A DNA stretch of 64,000 nt from Dastarcus helophoroides (taxonomy: Eukaryota > Arthropoda > Insecta > Coleoptera > Bothrideridae): positions 29,438,626 to 29,502,625 of the forward strand of contig CM053327.1 in the NCBI GenBank assembly GCA_028583605.1, given 5' to 3'. Below the pieces are notes generated by a model. That model was given only the letters and a program-made list of their open reading frames with translations, ran no database searches and was not told the origin of the DNA. The position numbers and the translations under genes were made by a program. Positions 12,082 through 22,599 of the stretch are shown here, one piece after another; position 1 is the stretch's first letter, and each line of letters starts with the position of its first letter.

Positions 12082-12490
12082 TCAATAATCTTTCTTTAAT
12101 ACATGTTCAAAATGTTGTCCATTTACTAACTGACAATACCCCAAATGGAAATGAATCTCGTTTTGAACATTTCTAATTACTTCGCGGAAATTAGTTTCCA
12201 CTCCTGTCTTATTCGTCCTTTCAACTCCTCAATATTTGCAGGTTTGGTCTTCAAAATATTGCTCTTCAAATACCCCCATAGGAAATAGGCTATAGGTGTT
12301 AAGTTCGGAGACCTGGATGGCCATTCAAAAGAGCCTCTTTTACCAATCCATCTGCCTGGAAATACATCATCCAAATACTCACAGGCAGGTCTTGCAAAAT
12401 GAGAAGGGGCACTGACTTGTTGAAATCGTTTCTATTGGGGCATCAGCTTCGACCGGATCAGGAAACAAAAGAGCTAAATCAGGAATTAGG
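12082..12490 (-). pseudogene. Mariner-like transposase, C-terminal half
   Basis: IS630/Tc1/mariner-type DDE/D transposase fragment. Minus-strand frames read LIPDLALLFPDPVEADAP, then SAPSHFARPACEYLDDVF, then GRWIGKRG...WPSRSPNLTP, LWGYLKSN and IEELKGRIRQEW, ending in GYCQLVNGQHFEHVL and a TGA at 12082-12084. The catalytic-region WQQDGAPPH motif is degraded (QQVSAPSH) and there are at least two frame changes. The N-terminal half is absent on this strand; a matching middle fragment lies at 16595-16857 on the plus strand. Confidence 0.85.
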
Positions 12491-12496
12491 CTCTTC

Positions 12497-12499
<3 letters not shown>

Positions 12500-12547
<48 letters not shown>
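12500..12547. repeat. (TA)n microsatellite at the LINE 3' end
   Basis: About 24 uninterrupted TA units directly follow the LINE 3' UTR (minus strand) and abut the transposase half. They are probably the element's 3' tail or an expansion of it. Confidence 0.9.
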
Positions 12548-12549
<2 letters not shown>

Positions 12550-12607
12550 CAATCTCTCTTCTACCTTTCGGTGTCGGGATTAGTAATAATAGCTATTGTC
12601 TTTGCCT

Positions 12608-14212
12608 CTAGTCATTTTCCAGGAATTTTTTCCACTCTTTTCTATCTTGTGCTAATTGTTTTGCCTCTGTTGTTGTATGTTTTTTTCTCCTGAGTATTTT
12701 TCCTATTATGTTGTCCCAGGTTTCTTTCGGTCTGCCTCTATCCCTTTTGATGGCTGGCTTTGCCTCCCATACTCTTTTTACTAATCTGCTATCCTCCATC
12801 CGTTGTAAGCGTCCCCACCATGCCAATTGCCTTTGTTCAACATATTCTAATACTGGTCTTGTTTCGAGTTCTGCTCTTATGTCCGTGTTCCTTATTTTAT
12901 CTCTTCTTGTGATTCCTTTGACTGTTCTTAGGTATTTCATTTCTATGGCTTGTATTCTATTTTTCATTTTTCTCTCCAGTATCCATGTTTCGCTTCCGTA
13001 CGTGAGTATAGGTCTGAAGATTGTATGGAATATTGTTATTTTTGTATTTTTCGAAATTTCCTTCCTTCTGATAAATCCGTCTTTTAGCAGATGGTATGTG
13101 CTTATGGCTTTTTGTGTTCTCTCCATTATGTCCCTTTCTTGGCTTCCACTGCTGTCTATTATTGTGCCAAGATACTTGAATTGTGTCACCTGTTCGATAT
13201 CGTTATCTTGAATCTTTATGTTAATCTTTTCTTGTTTCATTGCTATCAACATCATAACTTTGCTTTTTTTGGTATTTATTTGCATCCCGTCTTTTTCTAA
13301 TATACTGTTCCATGTATTTATGTTATGCTGTAATCCTTTTTCTGTATAAGTCATTATTAGTAAGTCGTCTGCAAATGCGCATTGTCGAATTTGTACTGGT
13401 TTTAGTTTCCTCATTCCCACGTGGAGTTCTTGCGTGTCTTGTTTACTTTCTTTAATTAGGTGGTCCATGAAAATATTGAACAGCGCGGGGCTTAGAGCAC
13501 CTTCCTGCCTTAACCCATTTTTCGTTTCGAATGTTTCAGAAGTTTTATTGTTTTTAATTACTTGATTTAGGTTCTTCTTGTACATACTTTTTATTGCTTG
13601 TATTAATTTTCTATTTATGCCCATTTCTTGTAAGATGTTCCATATTTTCTTACGACTAACCCTATCGAAAGCTTTTTCCAGGTCGATAAATGCAAAGTAT
13701 GCTTTTGTTTTACTAAGTCGAGTTTTTTTTATTATCTGTTTTATTGTGAATATATGATCATGTACGCTTCTTCCTGGTCGAAATCCACTTTGTGCTTCGT
13801 CTAGATTTGTTTCTGTATATGGTTTTAATTTTTTTTCTAACATTTTTTCACATACTTTCAGAGCTGTGCTTAGTATTGTTATTCCCCTGTAATTAGTGCA
13901 TTCTCTTTTATCTCCTGTTTTATGAATGGGTAATATTATGTCTCTTTGCCAATCTTCTGGTATTTTTTCTTCTCTCCATGCGCTATTACATACTTTCAAT
14001 AATAGTTCTGTTGCACTTCCTCCCATATATTTTAAGATTTCTGATGTTATTTTGTCGTATCCTGGAGCTTTCCCATTTTTAAGCGACTGAATTGCTTCTG
14101 TAATATTTTCCAGTTTAAAGACTTCTTCTATTTCTTGTTCTTCGATTATGCAATCTGTATCTTCTACTACTTCTTCTTCTTCTTCTTTTTCTTCATATCG
14201 GGTTATTTGCAA
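12608..14212 (-). CDS. LINE reverse transcriptase (ORF2, 3' part)
   Basis: An open frame of 534 codons. Motifs in order: a Glu-rich start, LKNGKAPGYDKI, the fingers/palm motif NYRGITILS, SGFRPGRSVHDHIF, the palm Asp in FAFIDLEKAFDRV, GLRQEGALSPALF (the family usually has RQGxxLSP), the catalytic FADDLLI, and FKYLGTIID. The C-terminal part holds LRTVKGITRRDKIRN and LAWWGRLQRME. The first codon of the open frame is TTG and not a true start: the frame continues upstream as FTDDVEVINRWKKYFQGL, linking it to the endonuclease. The polymerase would copy element RNA at a nicked target. Confidence 0.85.
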   Translation of the reverse strand: MQITRYEEKEEEEEVVEDTDCIIEEQEIEEVFKLENITEAIQSLKNGKAPGYDKITSEILKYMGGSATELLLKVCNSAWREEKIPEDWQRDIILPIHKTGDKRECTNYRGITILSTALKVCEKMLEKKLKPYTETNLDEAQSGFRPGRSVHDHIFTIKQIIKKTRLSKTKAYFAFIDLEKAFDRVSRKKIWNILQEMGINRKLIQAIKSMYKKNLNQVIKNNKTSETFETKNGLRQEGALSPALFNIFMDHLIKESKQDTQELHVGMRKLKPVQIRQCAFADDLLIMTYTEKGLQHNINTWNSILEKDGMQINTKKSKVMMLIAMKQEKINIKIQDNDIEQVTQFKYLGTIIDSSGSQERDIMERTQKAISTYHLLKDGFIRRKEISKNTKITIFHTIFRPILTYGSETWILERKMKNRIQAIEMKYLRTVKGITRRDKIRNTDIRAELETRPVLEYVEQRQLAWWGRLQRMEDSRLVKRVWEAKPAIKRDRGRPKETWDNIIGKILRRKKHTTTEAKQLAQDRKEWKKFLEND

Positions 14213-14286
14213 TAAACCTTGAAAATATTTTTTCCATCTATTTATTACTTCAACATCGTCTGTAAATATATCTCCTCTCTCGTCTT

Positions 14287-15537
14287 TTACTGTTGTGGTG
14301 TTCCCTGTTGCCCCACCCCTCTCATGTTCTTAATTGTTTTATAGAATAGTTTTTGGTTGTCTTTGCTATTTTCTTCCAATTTCTTGCCAAACTTTTTCCA
14401 GTTTTTTTGTTTTTCTGGTTTCACCTTATTTTTCACTATCAACCTTTGGTCTTTATATTCTGCATAATTTTCTTCTGTTCTGTGTCTTAAATATTTTCTC
14501 CATTTTTCTTTTTTGTCTTTTATTTCTTGATTTATCTCTTGGTTCCACCATGAGGTTTGTTTCTTATTCTTATTTACTTTTAATACACCACATGACTGTT
14601 TTGCTGCGTCTAAAATATTTGTTTTAAAGTGTCTCCAGAGTTCTTCCACTTTTTTGTTTTTTATGTCTTTGTTTGTTAATATATTTTCTATAAGTTGTTT
14701 AAAATTTATTTTAACCTTTTCTTCTCTTAATTTATGTACACTTATTATTTCATAATTTGTTTGTCTTGTTCCATTTGTGTCATTGCTCTTATTTTTCTTG
14801 TTTGTTGATTTTAATTTAGCAATTACCATGTAGTGATCTGTATTTATTTCTGGTCCTCGTCTGGCTCTGACATCTTTTACTACTTTTCTGTTGTTCTTTT
14901 CCACAAGAATATAATCAATTATGGACTTTTCTGTATTGTGTTTACCTTTCCTGGTATATTTGTGGATATCTTTGTGTTTATAGAAGCTGTTTAAAACTAT
15001 TAGGTTATTCAATTTACAGTATTCTATTAATCTTAGCCCGTTATTGTTTTTTTTTATCTTCACCGTGTTTTCCTACTACTCCAAAATTTATTTCTTCTTT
15101 TCCTACTCTTCCGTTAAGATCTCCTGCTACGTATATATTTCCTTTGGCTAACTCTGTTATTTGGTTCATTAATTCCGAGAATTTATATTTTTCCTCTGTT
15201 TTTTCATCATCATTCGGCCCGTATGCATCCAAAATGGTCACAATTTTCATCATTTCTACTATCAGGAGTCTCTCTGAGTGCGCTTCCCACTTCCTCACTC
15301 CTTTTGTGTATCTTTTATGTATTATGCACCCTACTCTTGCATCTGCTCGTTTTTCTTTGGATACTCCTAAATATACCAGTAAGTGCCCATCTTCTAATGT
15401 TATTTCTCCTTGACCTTTTTTTTCGTTTCCGTTATGGTCAGCAGATCCACATCAGCCTTATTATACTCATATACCAATTCTTGTTCTTTTCCATTTATTC
15501 CTCTTATGTTCCACGTTGCAAGCTTCCAAATCTTGGT
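14287..15537 (-). pseudogene. LINE APE-type endonuclease domain, frameshifted
   Basis: The domain is spread over three frames. It begins TWNIRGINGKEQELVYEY...LLTITETK (15535-15424), shifts in the T8 run 15416-15423 to VYLGVSKEKRADARVGC, then continues AYGPNDDEKTEEKY and VAGDLNGRVGKE. A second shift in the T run near 15050 leads to GLRLIEYCKLNNLIVLNSF, SIIDYILVE and the conserved TDHYMV (SDH-like). A Lys-rich linker follows to 14287, where the frame ends 75 bp before the reverse transcriptase frame. The domain nicks target DNA for target-primed reverse transcription. Both shifts at homopolymers could be sequencing errors or true decay. Confidence 0.8.
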
Positions 15538-15789
15538 ACCTGCTTTCTTTTTTTGTTTTATGCTTACAATTTCGGTACTACTTGCTATGTTAACACTTTT
15601 TTTCCTAAAGTTATTCTTATTTGCTTTGCCCTTGTTTATATTAGCAATTTTTCTTAATTTACTTTTTTTTTTGTTCTTTAGCCTTATCCTCTTCCTTATC
15701 CATTGCCGTTGTCGTCTTTATGTGATCCTTTAAGTGATTTTTTATTAGTTTTTTGACATTGGAGTTATTATTTCTCTTTTTGAGTCATC

Positions 15790-16530
15790 CCATCTCCAGT
15801 CGACACCTTCAACATTTATTTTGTTGTACCCAACTTTAATTGTTTTTCATTTCTTAACTTTTTAGCTTTCTCTCTAATTACTTTTTGTTTATTTCTTTCG
15901 TTTTTTGTCATATCCTCTGTTATGAATATTCTATGATTCTTCGCTTTCTTCAGTTTGTGTTTGTTTTTTAGGATATTTATTTTCTCAAATTCATTTCCTA
16001 ATTCAATTAGGCATGTTGTATTTTCAAGTTTGATCACTTTTTTGACATTGACTTTTATTCCTACATATTGTTCTAGTATGCTTTTTATTTCTTCCATTTG
16101 TCTTGCTATATCTTTGTTTTCTAGCGGTAAACCGTTTATAACTATTTTGTTTTTTCTTTTTTCTTTTACTAGACTTTCTACGGAGCGTTTTACTTCTTTT
16201 ATTTCTTCAACAGTTCTTTTATTTTCCTTTTTTATGTGTTCGTTTTCTTGTTTCAATGCAGTGTTTTCTTGTTTAATTTTCACTATTTCTCCCATGACTT
16301 TTGTTTGTTCATCACCTATTTTTAATAATTTTTCTTTTATTTCCTTTTGTTCAGCTATCATCTGGCGCATCATATTTAGTAAAGCGTCGAGTTTATCTTC
16401 TTCTTCTCTTGTATTCTTTTTCATTGGTGTTCCTAAAAGTTTTGCTGCTCTTTCCAAAGAAGTCTGCTAGATCTTCAGCGCTTTTCCTTCTTTTTCCTTC
16501 TCCAGTAGTATGTTCATCCTCGCTATCCAT
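15790..16530 (-). pseudogene. LINE ORF1-like coiled-coil protein, frameshifted
   Basis: It starts MDSEDEHTTGEGKRRKSAED at 16530, shifts near 16460, and continues ERAAKLLGTPMKKN. A long heptad-patterned coiled coil (about residues 25-120 of the open part: LLNMMRQM, IKQENTALKQENEHIK) is followed by the RRM-like start NKIVINGLP and a basic C-terminal domain (MTKNERNKQKVIREKAKK). A shift near 15845 would restore the ending VGYNKINVEGVDWRWDD. This matches the layout of L1-type ORF1 RNA-binding trimer proteins, and by inference it packages element RNA. Confidence 0.7.
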
Positions 16531-16594
16531 TTTATTTCTATACTTATTGATTTTTGGTATAGTCCTGTTTATGATTATTTGCCGACGGTAGATT

Positions 16595-16857
16595 TATTTC
16601 CAATATTTTCTAAGCATAGAAAATATCCTGTTTTCGGATGAATCAACGTTTATGTTAAATGGTGAGCTAAATCGTCAAAATCGTCGTTACTGGGCAGACA
16701 ACAACCCACACTGGATGAGGAAAGGCCACACTCAACATTCAGAGAAAGTTAATGTTTGGGCAGGGATTGTTGGTGATCGAGTTATAGGACCAATTTTCTT
16801 CGAAGGAAATCTCAATGGGGCAGGATATTTAGAATTGTTACAGGAAGAGCGAATTTG
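16595..16857 (+). pseudogene. Mariner-like transposase, middle fragment
   Basis: The plus strand reads NILFSDESTFMLNGELNRQ, then NRRYWADNNPHWMRKGHTQH, VNVWAGIVGDRVIGP and GYLELLQEE, followed by a stop. FSDE carries the second catalytic Asp of the DDE/D fold. The fragment ends within TACAGGAAGAGC, which also opens the C-terminal half on the other strand at 12490. Together the two pieces cover a continuous stretch of one transposase family, but in opposing orientation. The N-terminal helix-turn-helix part was not found. Confidence 0.85.
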
Positions 16858-17150
16858 ATGGTTGACCTCTGAAGTAAACGGACGCGAGTCGAGTACCCGT
16901 CAATAAATAACCCAGAAATTGGGCCTTATTACGATAGATTTTCGACAAATAGTCAAAGAACAAAGAGGTGAATAATAGTGAGTGAGATTAGACAATTAAA
17001 AGTGGAAAAAGTGCAGTAAAATAGCAAACAAAGGCGGTAAGAGGGTATAAATATAATAAAACAAACAGGTGAAACAAATAGAAGGTCGCAAGTTATCGCG
17101 AAGAAATTGATAAATAGTGATAAAAACATCGACTTGTGAAGTGAAACGGC
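16858..17150. other. Unassigned DNA between transposase fragment and SINE
   Basis: Base composition is less extreme than in the flanking low-complexity DNA. No open frame or recognised repeat is seen, and the missing transposase N-terminus is not visible on either strand. Confidence 0.4.
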
Positions 17151-17355
17151 GAGCCAGTTTAAAATTTTTTCTGATGATGTAATGTTAACAGTATATTATG
17201 CTGTTAGTATTGGAGCAACGTTTACCTTCTATCAAAAATCGCCACTGGCGCCTAAGAAGTTTGAGCTTCAAAAATGGGTGGTCGGCACTAGGGTTTGAAC
17301 TCCCGACCTCTTGGTAAAGTCAAGAGAAAGAGGCAGCACTAACCTAACTAATTTT
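17150..17355 (-). mobile_element. tRNA-derived SINE-like repeat, copy 1 (with head)
   Basis: On the minus strand, GGGAGTTCAAACCC (17291-17304) fits a pol III B box. Before it CTCTTG/CAAGAG (17308-17326) folds into a stem with a seven-base loop ACTTTAC. GTTAGGTTAGTGCTGCC (about 17332-17348) is a degenerate D-arm/A-box region. The body that follows, AAACTTCTTAGGCGCCAGTGG...TACTGTTAACATTA, matches the repeats at 29129 and 46000. Loop position 33 is C and not T, so this is not a functional tRNA. Confidence 0.5.
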
Positions 17356-18175
17356 TATATTTTCAACACTTGCTTGGTTGAATGGTTTAATATTTCTAAC
17401 TCATATACCATTGTAGTATCACAATTTAGAAATATCTATAAAATCTTAAATTTATCGGACCTTTTACGTTTTACACAAGCTTCAACACATTTTATTTCGT
17501 ACTCATTAAAAAAAATACCTCCAGCTCTCAACACAGTTTTTCGAGGCATCCATCAAATTCAAATTAATTTCCGAAGTACTACATGCAGATTGATATGTAA
17601 TTAATAGCAATGAATAATTCATTCCCATTCCGCTTACTAGAAAATGTCCAAAGAATGAAACTTAAAATCAGCTGTCACACAAAAGCACCCTTTAAGTGCC
17701 ATTACACAATATGGACAAACAATTGACTATAAAGACTTCGATAACGGAGACATACGGAATAAATTTAATGCTTTGTTACCCACGAATAATCGAAGATTTT
17801 CAAAACACCACAATGTGCGTCAACCCCATTACATATAAGCACACTCTAAAATGTTTCATTTTTAAAGAACACTCATGACGGCTATTGTTTTTGTTTTAGA
17901 TTTTAATTTCGATTAAGACTAAAGTACTCCGACGGAAATGGTAATAAACTGAAGCTGAACGGTTAAACTTGATGGCTAATACTTATTGTTTTTTTAACAA
18001 TATTAATCTCAAAGAAATAACGAATGTAGTTTTAGAATTGTTTAAAAAAAAAGCTCGAATTTTTAACTTATTAAACTCTTTATTTTAAGAAAAAAAGATT
18101 CACATTTTTCAAGAAACCTTTCACCTTTATTGTTGTTTTTGGTTCACAAAAACATTGTTTTTGTTAAGTAATAAT
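17356..18175. other. Intergenic DNA, no recognised content
   Basis: Moderately complex sequence with open frames up to 97 codons that lack recognisable motifs. I see no gene, RNA or repeat here. Confidence 0.5.
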
Positions 18176-19279
18176 GTTACTGTCAGGGCTTCGAACCGGA
18201 ACTGAACCGAAAACCGGTAACCGAAAAAAACCGTTATTTTTGTGGGAACGAAAACCGGAACAGAACTGAAAAAAATAACGGTTTATTTCATTTCGTTGAA
18301 TTGGTATGTTCTTAAAATAATTTTTACTTTACCCTAAAGATTGGGATTTTTTAGAAATATTCTTTTCAAAATTTTACACAAATTCATGCAACTTACTCAA
18401 AAATTACGAGTTTACTTTAAAGAACTTTTTTTTTGAAGGTTCAATTAGAAACTTACAATGTTCACTCTTTCTGAGAAAATGTTGATTTTATTCTCAAAAT
18501 TTCAAGCCAAATTGAATTTTGAGTTGTATAACTTGAATATTCCTTTTTCAAAATTTTCGGCTTTTTTTTGATATTTGATCCTTTTTCTCGAAATATTTTT
18601 TTACCTTTCCTAAAATTTCGAGTTTAAAATAAAAATTTTATGTGCTATTGTAAATATGGTCTCAAGCATTGGAGTCTTTTTCATTGAAGCCCAGTTTCAT
18701 GGCAATTTTATTTGCAAATTCGAATTTTTTCGAAAATTCCAACTTTTTCTTCAGAACAAACACTCAAAATTTATTTTTTTTCTCAACCTTGGATTTTCCC
18801 TTTTATAATCTAATACCCCTATTTTTTGAAGACATTAATACAAATCTCGAGTTTTCTTGACTTTTTTCCTTCAAATTTCACTTTAATTTAAATATACCAA
18901 TTTCTCGAAATTTCAAATTTTTATGATTTTTTTGCGATGCTGACTTCATAAAACCTTGCAAAGTCCTGAATTTGGTTTTTTTTCTCAAAATTTGCGATAA
19001 AACGTCGCTATTTCTAATTTTTCCTAGAAATTGGGAATTTTAGTCAAAATTTCAAAAGAAAAATGCAACATTTATATTCCAATTTAAAGCCGGTATCTTG
19101 GAATTGAAGTCGAAATTTTGAGGTTAAACTTGAAACAATGACATGTTAGAAAATGTCTAATTTAAACTTCCAATTTTTATCTGGTTTTGTTTACGCTATA
19201 TTTAACTTTTTTGTTAAAATTTCGACTTTAGTCCCGAAGCTGCGAATTTTTTTTTTTGGATTCATTTGAATTTAGGCAG

Positions 19280-20300
19280 CATCAAAATCGACGTTTAGAT
19301 AAGTCTTGAATTCGTTTTGTAGAATTCGTTCAAAATTTAAAAATTGGTCATTTTTAAAATTAGATTCTTCAGCAAAATTAAAAAATTTCTGGAACGGGCG
19401 AATTTTAAAAAAATGCCGAAGTTAACACAAAAACTCAAACTTTAAAAAAAATGGTAATTTCGGAAAAAACTTTGAATTTTGAATGAAACTATATTAACTT
19501 CGAAGAAAGTCCCGATTTTGATGAAAAAAGGTAAACATTTTCAAAAAAGATTAAAATCCCGAAAAAATTCAAATATTTCAAAAAGTTGCAATTGTGAAAA
19601 AGGTGAAAATTTTTGAGAAAAAGTCGGAATTATCAAAAAAAGAAATTAAAACTTCGAGAAATTGTAAAAAGTTTGAGCTAAAGTGGAAATTTTCAAAAAA
19701 AAAGGTTAAAGGTTTTCAAAAAAAAAATGTTTCCATCTGGAGGTTTTGGACAGTAAGTGCCAAACGTTAGCACAGGCGATCGCCCAATCTCAGCATCTGG
19801 TGGTGTATACAGAAGTCGGAATCAGCACGGCCGCCAAAATCCCTGATTATCGACTTCATCAAAATTGACGTTTAGTTAAATCTTGAATTCGTTTTGTAGA
19901 ATTCGTAAAATCTAAAAATTGGTAATTTCTAAAACTAGATTTTTCAGCAAAATTAAAAAATTTCTGAAACGGGCGAATTTTAAAAAAATGCCGAAGTTAA
20001 CACAAAAACTCGAACTTTAAAAAAAATGGTAATTTCGAAAAAAACTTTGAATTTTGAATGAAACTATATTAACTTCGAAGAAAGTCCCGATTTTGATGAA
20101 AAAAGGTAAACATTTTCAAAAAAGATTAAAATCCCGAAAAAATTCAAATATTTCAAAAAGTTGCAATTGTGAAAAAGGTGAAAATTTTTGGGAAAAAGTT
20201 GGAATTATCAAAAAAAGAAATTAAAACTTTGAGAAATAGTAAAAAGTTTGAGCTAAAGTGGAAATTTTCAAAAACAAGGTAAAGGTTTTCAAAAAAAAAT
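19280..20300. repeat. Internal duplication in hAT copy A
   Basis: About 445 bp (19280-19725 and 19858-20300) are repeated head to tail with high identity; markers are TTGAATTCGTTTTGTAGAATTC and GGGCGAATTTTAAAAAAATGCC. The 120-bp spacer (19735-19857) is GC-richer and unlike anything around it. Copy C has this region only once. Confidence 0.85.
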
Positions 20301-21810
20301 TTTTCAACCTAATTATATTATAAAAAATTCAATAATTTGAAAAAAAATGAAATTTTGAGTAAAAAAACTTTGTGTTGTCAAATTTTTTTACAAGAAGTGA
20401 AAATTTTGAAAAAAAGAGGAAATGTTCCGAAAAAATCAAATTCTGAAAAAGTTACAGCTTCGAGAAAAAGTCGAACTTTTGATGATAAAAGGTAGAAATT
20501 TTCAAAAAAAGTCTAAATTCTCAAGAAGGTTCGAAAATATTTAAAAAATCGAAATTTTAAGAAAAATTTAATTTTTCTAAAAACAAAAACTATTTTTCAA
20601 ATAGAAGTTTAGTTTGCTACATAAAAGCCGAAACCTCAAGAAAAAGTCGAAATTTACAAAAAATCCCAGTTTTCAAAAAAGATCAAAGCTTTGAGAAATT
20701 CTCAAAAATTGGACAAGGTCAAAAATTTTAAAAAACAGGGTAGAAGTCAATTTTTATAAGCATTATTAAATTTACAGAAAAAAATCCAAATTTTGAAAAA
20801 AAAAGTAACAATTTTGAGAAAAGATCGAAATTATGTGTAAATATTTTCAAAAAATTCAGTTTTGGAAAATAAATTAAAATCCTACAAAAAGGTCAAACTA
20901 ATAAAGTCTTGCGATTAATAAAATAATTAAACTTTTGAAAAAAATGGAAGCTAAAATAAAATACATTTGAATTTCAAAGTTGTCAAAATATAAAGACGAA
21001 ATGCTTTAAAGAAATCGAAAAATGTTTAAGAATTTTCAATAAAAATCAAAGGCAGACTTTTGAAAAAGTAATCATTTTTAGAAAGTCAGAATTTTGCGAA
21101 AAAGTGAAAATTGAAAAAAGTTGGATAAAAAAAACAAACACTCAAGAGAGTCTACATTTGCAAAAAGTTAAAACTTTGAAAAAATTCAAATATTTAAAAA
21201 GAATTGAAATGTTTTGAAAAAATCGAATTTAAAATTAGTTAGATTTTCAAAAAATAATATGAAATTTTGAGTCTGAAGTTTCTGATAAATACAAAAATAA
21301 GCTCAAATATTCAAACTTCGAGATCAATTCCAAATATTCAAAAAAGTTTGAAATTTTCAAAAAATAAAATCTTTAACGAGACCAAAAGTTATAAAAATGT
21401 TAAAAAAAATGAAAACCAACCAAATAAGACAGCATTTTGAGCAATTTGGAATATTCAAATTATCAAAATTTTTAAAAAAATCGAAATTTTCAAAATCAAA
21501 TTTATATTTCGAAGATTTGGAAGTCGAAAAAAGATCGACTTTGTGAAAAAGTGGGTTGTTATTGTCGAAATTTTCGAAATAAGTCAACATTGTCAATAAA
21601 AATTGAAAAATGGAAATTTTCAAAGAGTATATAACCAAAGGATCCTTCCTCTTTTTTCACTAGGCTAAGGCGCGGGAGTCAGCTAATGTTTTTTATAAAG
21701 TTGGAGGTTCTTTGAAGTTTGAACCCAAAATGAACCCAGAGTCCAGAGTAGCCTGAAATTTTTAAACTCGAAAAATTGAGAAATATTTTCTTCTTGAGCA
21801 TTACCAGAGT

Positions 21811-21957
21811 ATTGAAATATACAGAACTTATCCCTTGAAACCAACAAAGATTAAAAAACACAGCAAACGTTGCTCTAACGCTTTTCAATAGCCAAGCTGT
21901 CATCTTCAGTTTTGTATTTCAATTTTTGAAAATAACCAAGGACCAGTCCGTTCCACC
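21811..21957. repeat. PAL palindromic repeat, copy 5
   Basis: Left half ATTGAAATATACAGAACTTA to GTCATCTTCAG, then the right half is reduced to its outer part ending CCAGTCCGTTCCACC. It is inserted within hAT copy A, so PAL moved after, or along with, that element. Confidence 0.85.
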
Positions 21958-22379
21958 AAAAATTACCAGAGCAGTTATTTACTGTACTATTTAAAAAAAG
22001 GGAGAGAATATTTCCTGAATTATGTTAGAAAGTCAATTTAAATAAAAACTATTAAACAGTTTTAAAAAATGAATCACCCGGAACTAAACCGAAAACGGGA
22101 AAAAACTGCTATTTTAGTCGAAACGAAAACCGGAATGGAACCGATATGATTTTTTTCCCGGAACGAAAACCGAAAACCGGAATGAAAAAATAATGGTTCG
22201 ATGCCCTGGTTACTGTTTTCTATTTAGTGTATTTTGAGTTAAATTAAAATTTTAAGTTAAAATTCCAAAAAATAAAACCCGAAATTTTAGTGAAATCTAA
22301 AAGTATCTCTCTCGAAATTTTAACTACAAAAAATTTCAACTTTAAGTTTAAATATCTGACTTTATTTATAAAATTTAGA

Positions 22380-22570
22380 ATCTAAACTCGAATCACTACA
22401 ACTGCACAATAACTCACTTATGTACTTCTAACTACTAACTCACTAATTACACTGACTGACTCTAACTAACTCACTTGATGGAAAGCTGACCGCCTTTTAT
22501 AGTTTTGGCTCCCGGCTTCTAGAACTTTTCGGCAGATAAGGCTTATCGTTTGTCGACATTTCTGGAACGC
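22380..22570 (-). promoter_or_regulatory. Core-promoter-like fragment with heat-shock-element-like dyads
   Basis: On the minus strand TATAAAAG (22494-22501) lies just downstream of two TTCnnGAA dyads: TTCTAGAA (22517-22524) and TTCCAGAA (22560-22567). A third TTCTAGAA sits at 25224-25231, beyond the LINE that interrupts the region. Downstream of the TATA box is a leader-like stretch with repeated GAGTTAG and TCAGTCAGTG words. It may be an orphan heat-shock-type promoter and 5' UTR, or part of an LTR. No attached coding sequence remains. Confidence 0.4.
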
Positions 22571-22599
22571 TTATCTGCCATTTGTTTCGTTATCGCGAC

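Larger units (their letters stand above)
12548..16594 (-). mobile_element. Near full-length non-LTR retrotransposon (LINE)
   Basis: On the minus strand, in order: a short 5' leader, ORF1 (from ATG 16530), a gap of about 250 bp, then an APE-type endonuclease and reverse transcriptase in one broken ORF2 (about 15537-12608), a 3' UTR of about 60 bp and the (TA)n tail. No RNase H is seen. The very short 3' UTR, simple-repeat tail and a C-terminus reading WWGRLQRMEDSRL...GRPKETW suggest an RTE-like lineage, but the clade is uncertain. At least five frame breaks, several in homopolymer runs, make it inactive as read. It separates two halves of a mariner-like transposase. Confidence 0.85.
18176..22216 (+). 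mobile_element. Long non-autonomous hAT-type element, copy A
   Basis: The element proper is 18184-22208. It starts CAGGGCTTCGAACCGG and ends GGTTCGATGCCCTG, and is flanked on both sides by the exact 8-bp duplication GTTACTGT (18176-18183 and 22209-22216). An 8-bp duplication and CAGGG termini are hAT hallmarks. About 120 bp at each end are crowded with AAAACCGGAAC words, probably transposase-binding sites. The 4-kb interior is low-complexity, T-rich to about 19.26 kb and A-rich after, with no transposase frame. It carries PAL copy 5 and an internal duplication. Confidence 0.88.

Noticed and set aside
12708..16591. Plus-strand open frames across the LINE
   Set aside because: Antisense shadows of the minus-strand ORF1, endonuclease and reverse transcriptase, whose motifs are clear.
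17311..17604. 97-codon plus-strand frame
   Set aside because: Begins inside the SINE-like head and has no recognisable domain.
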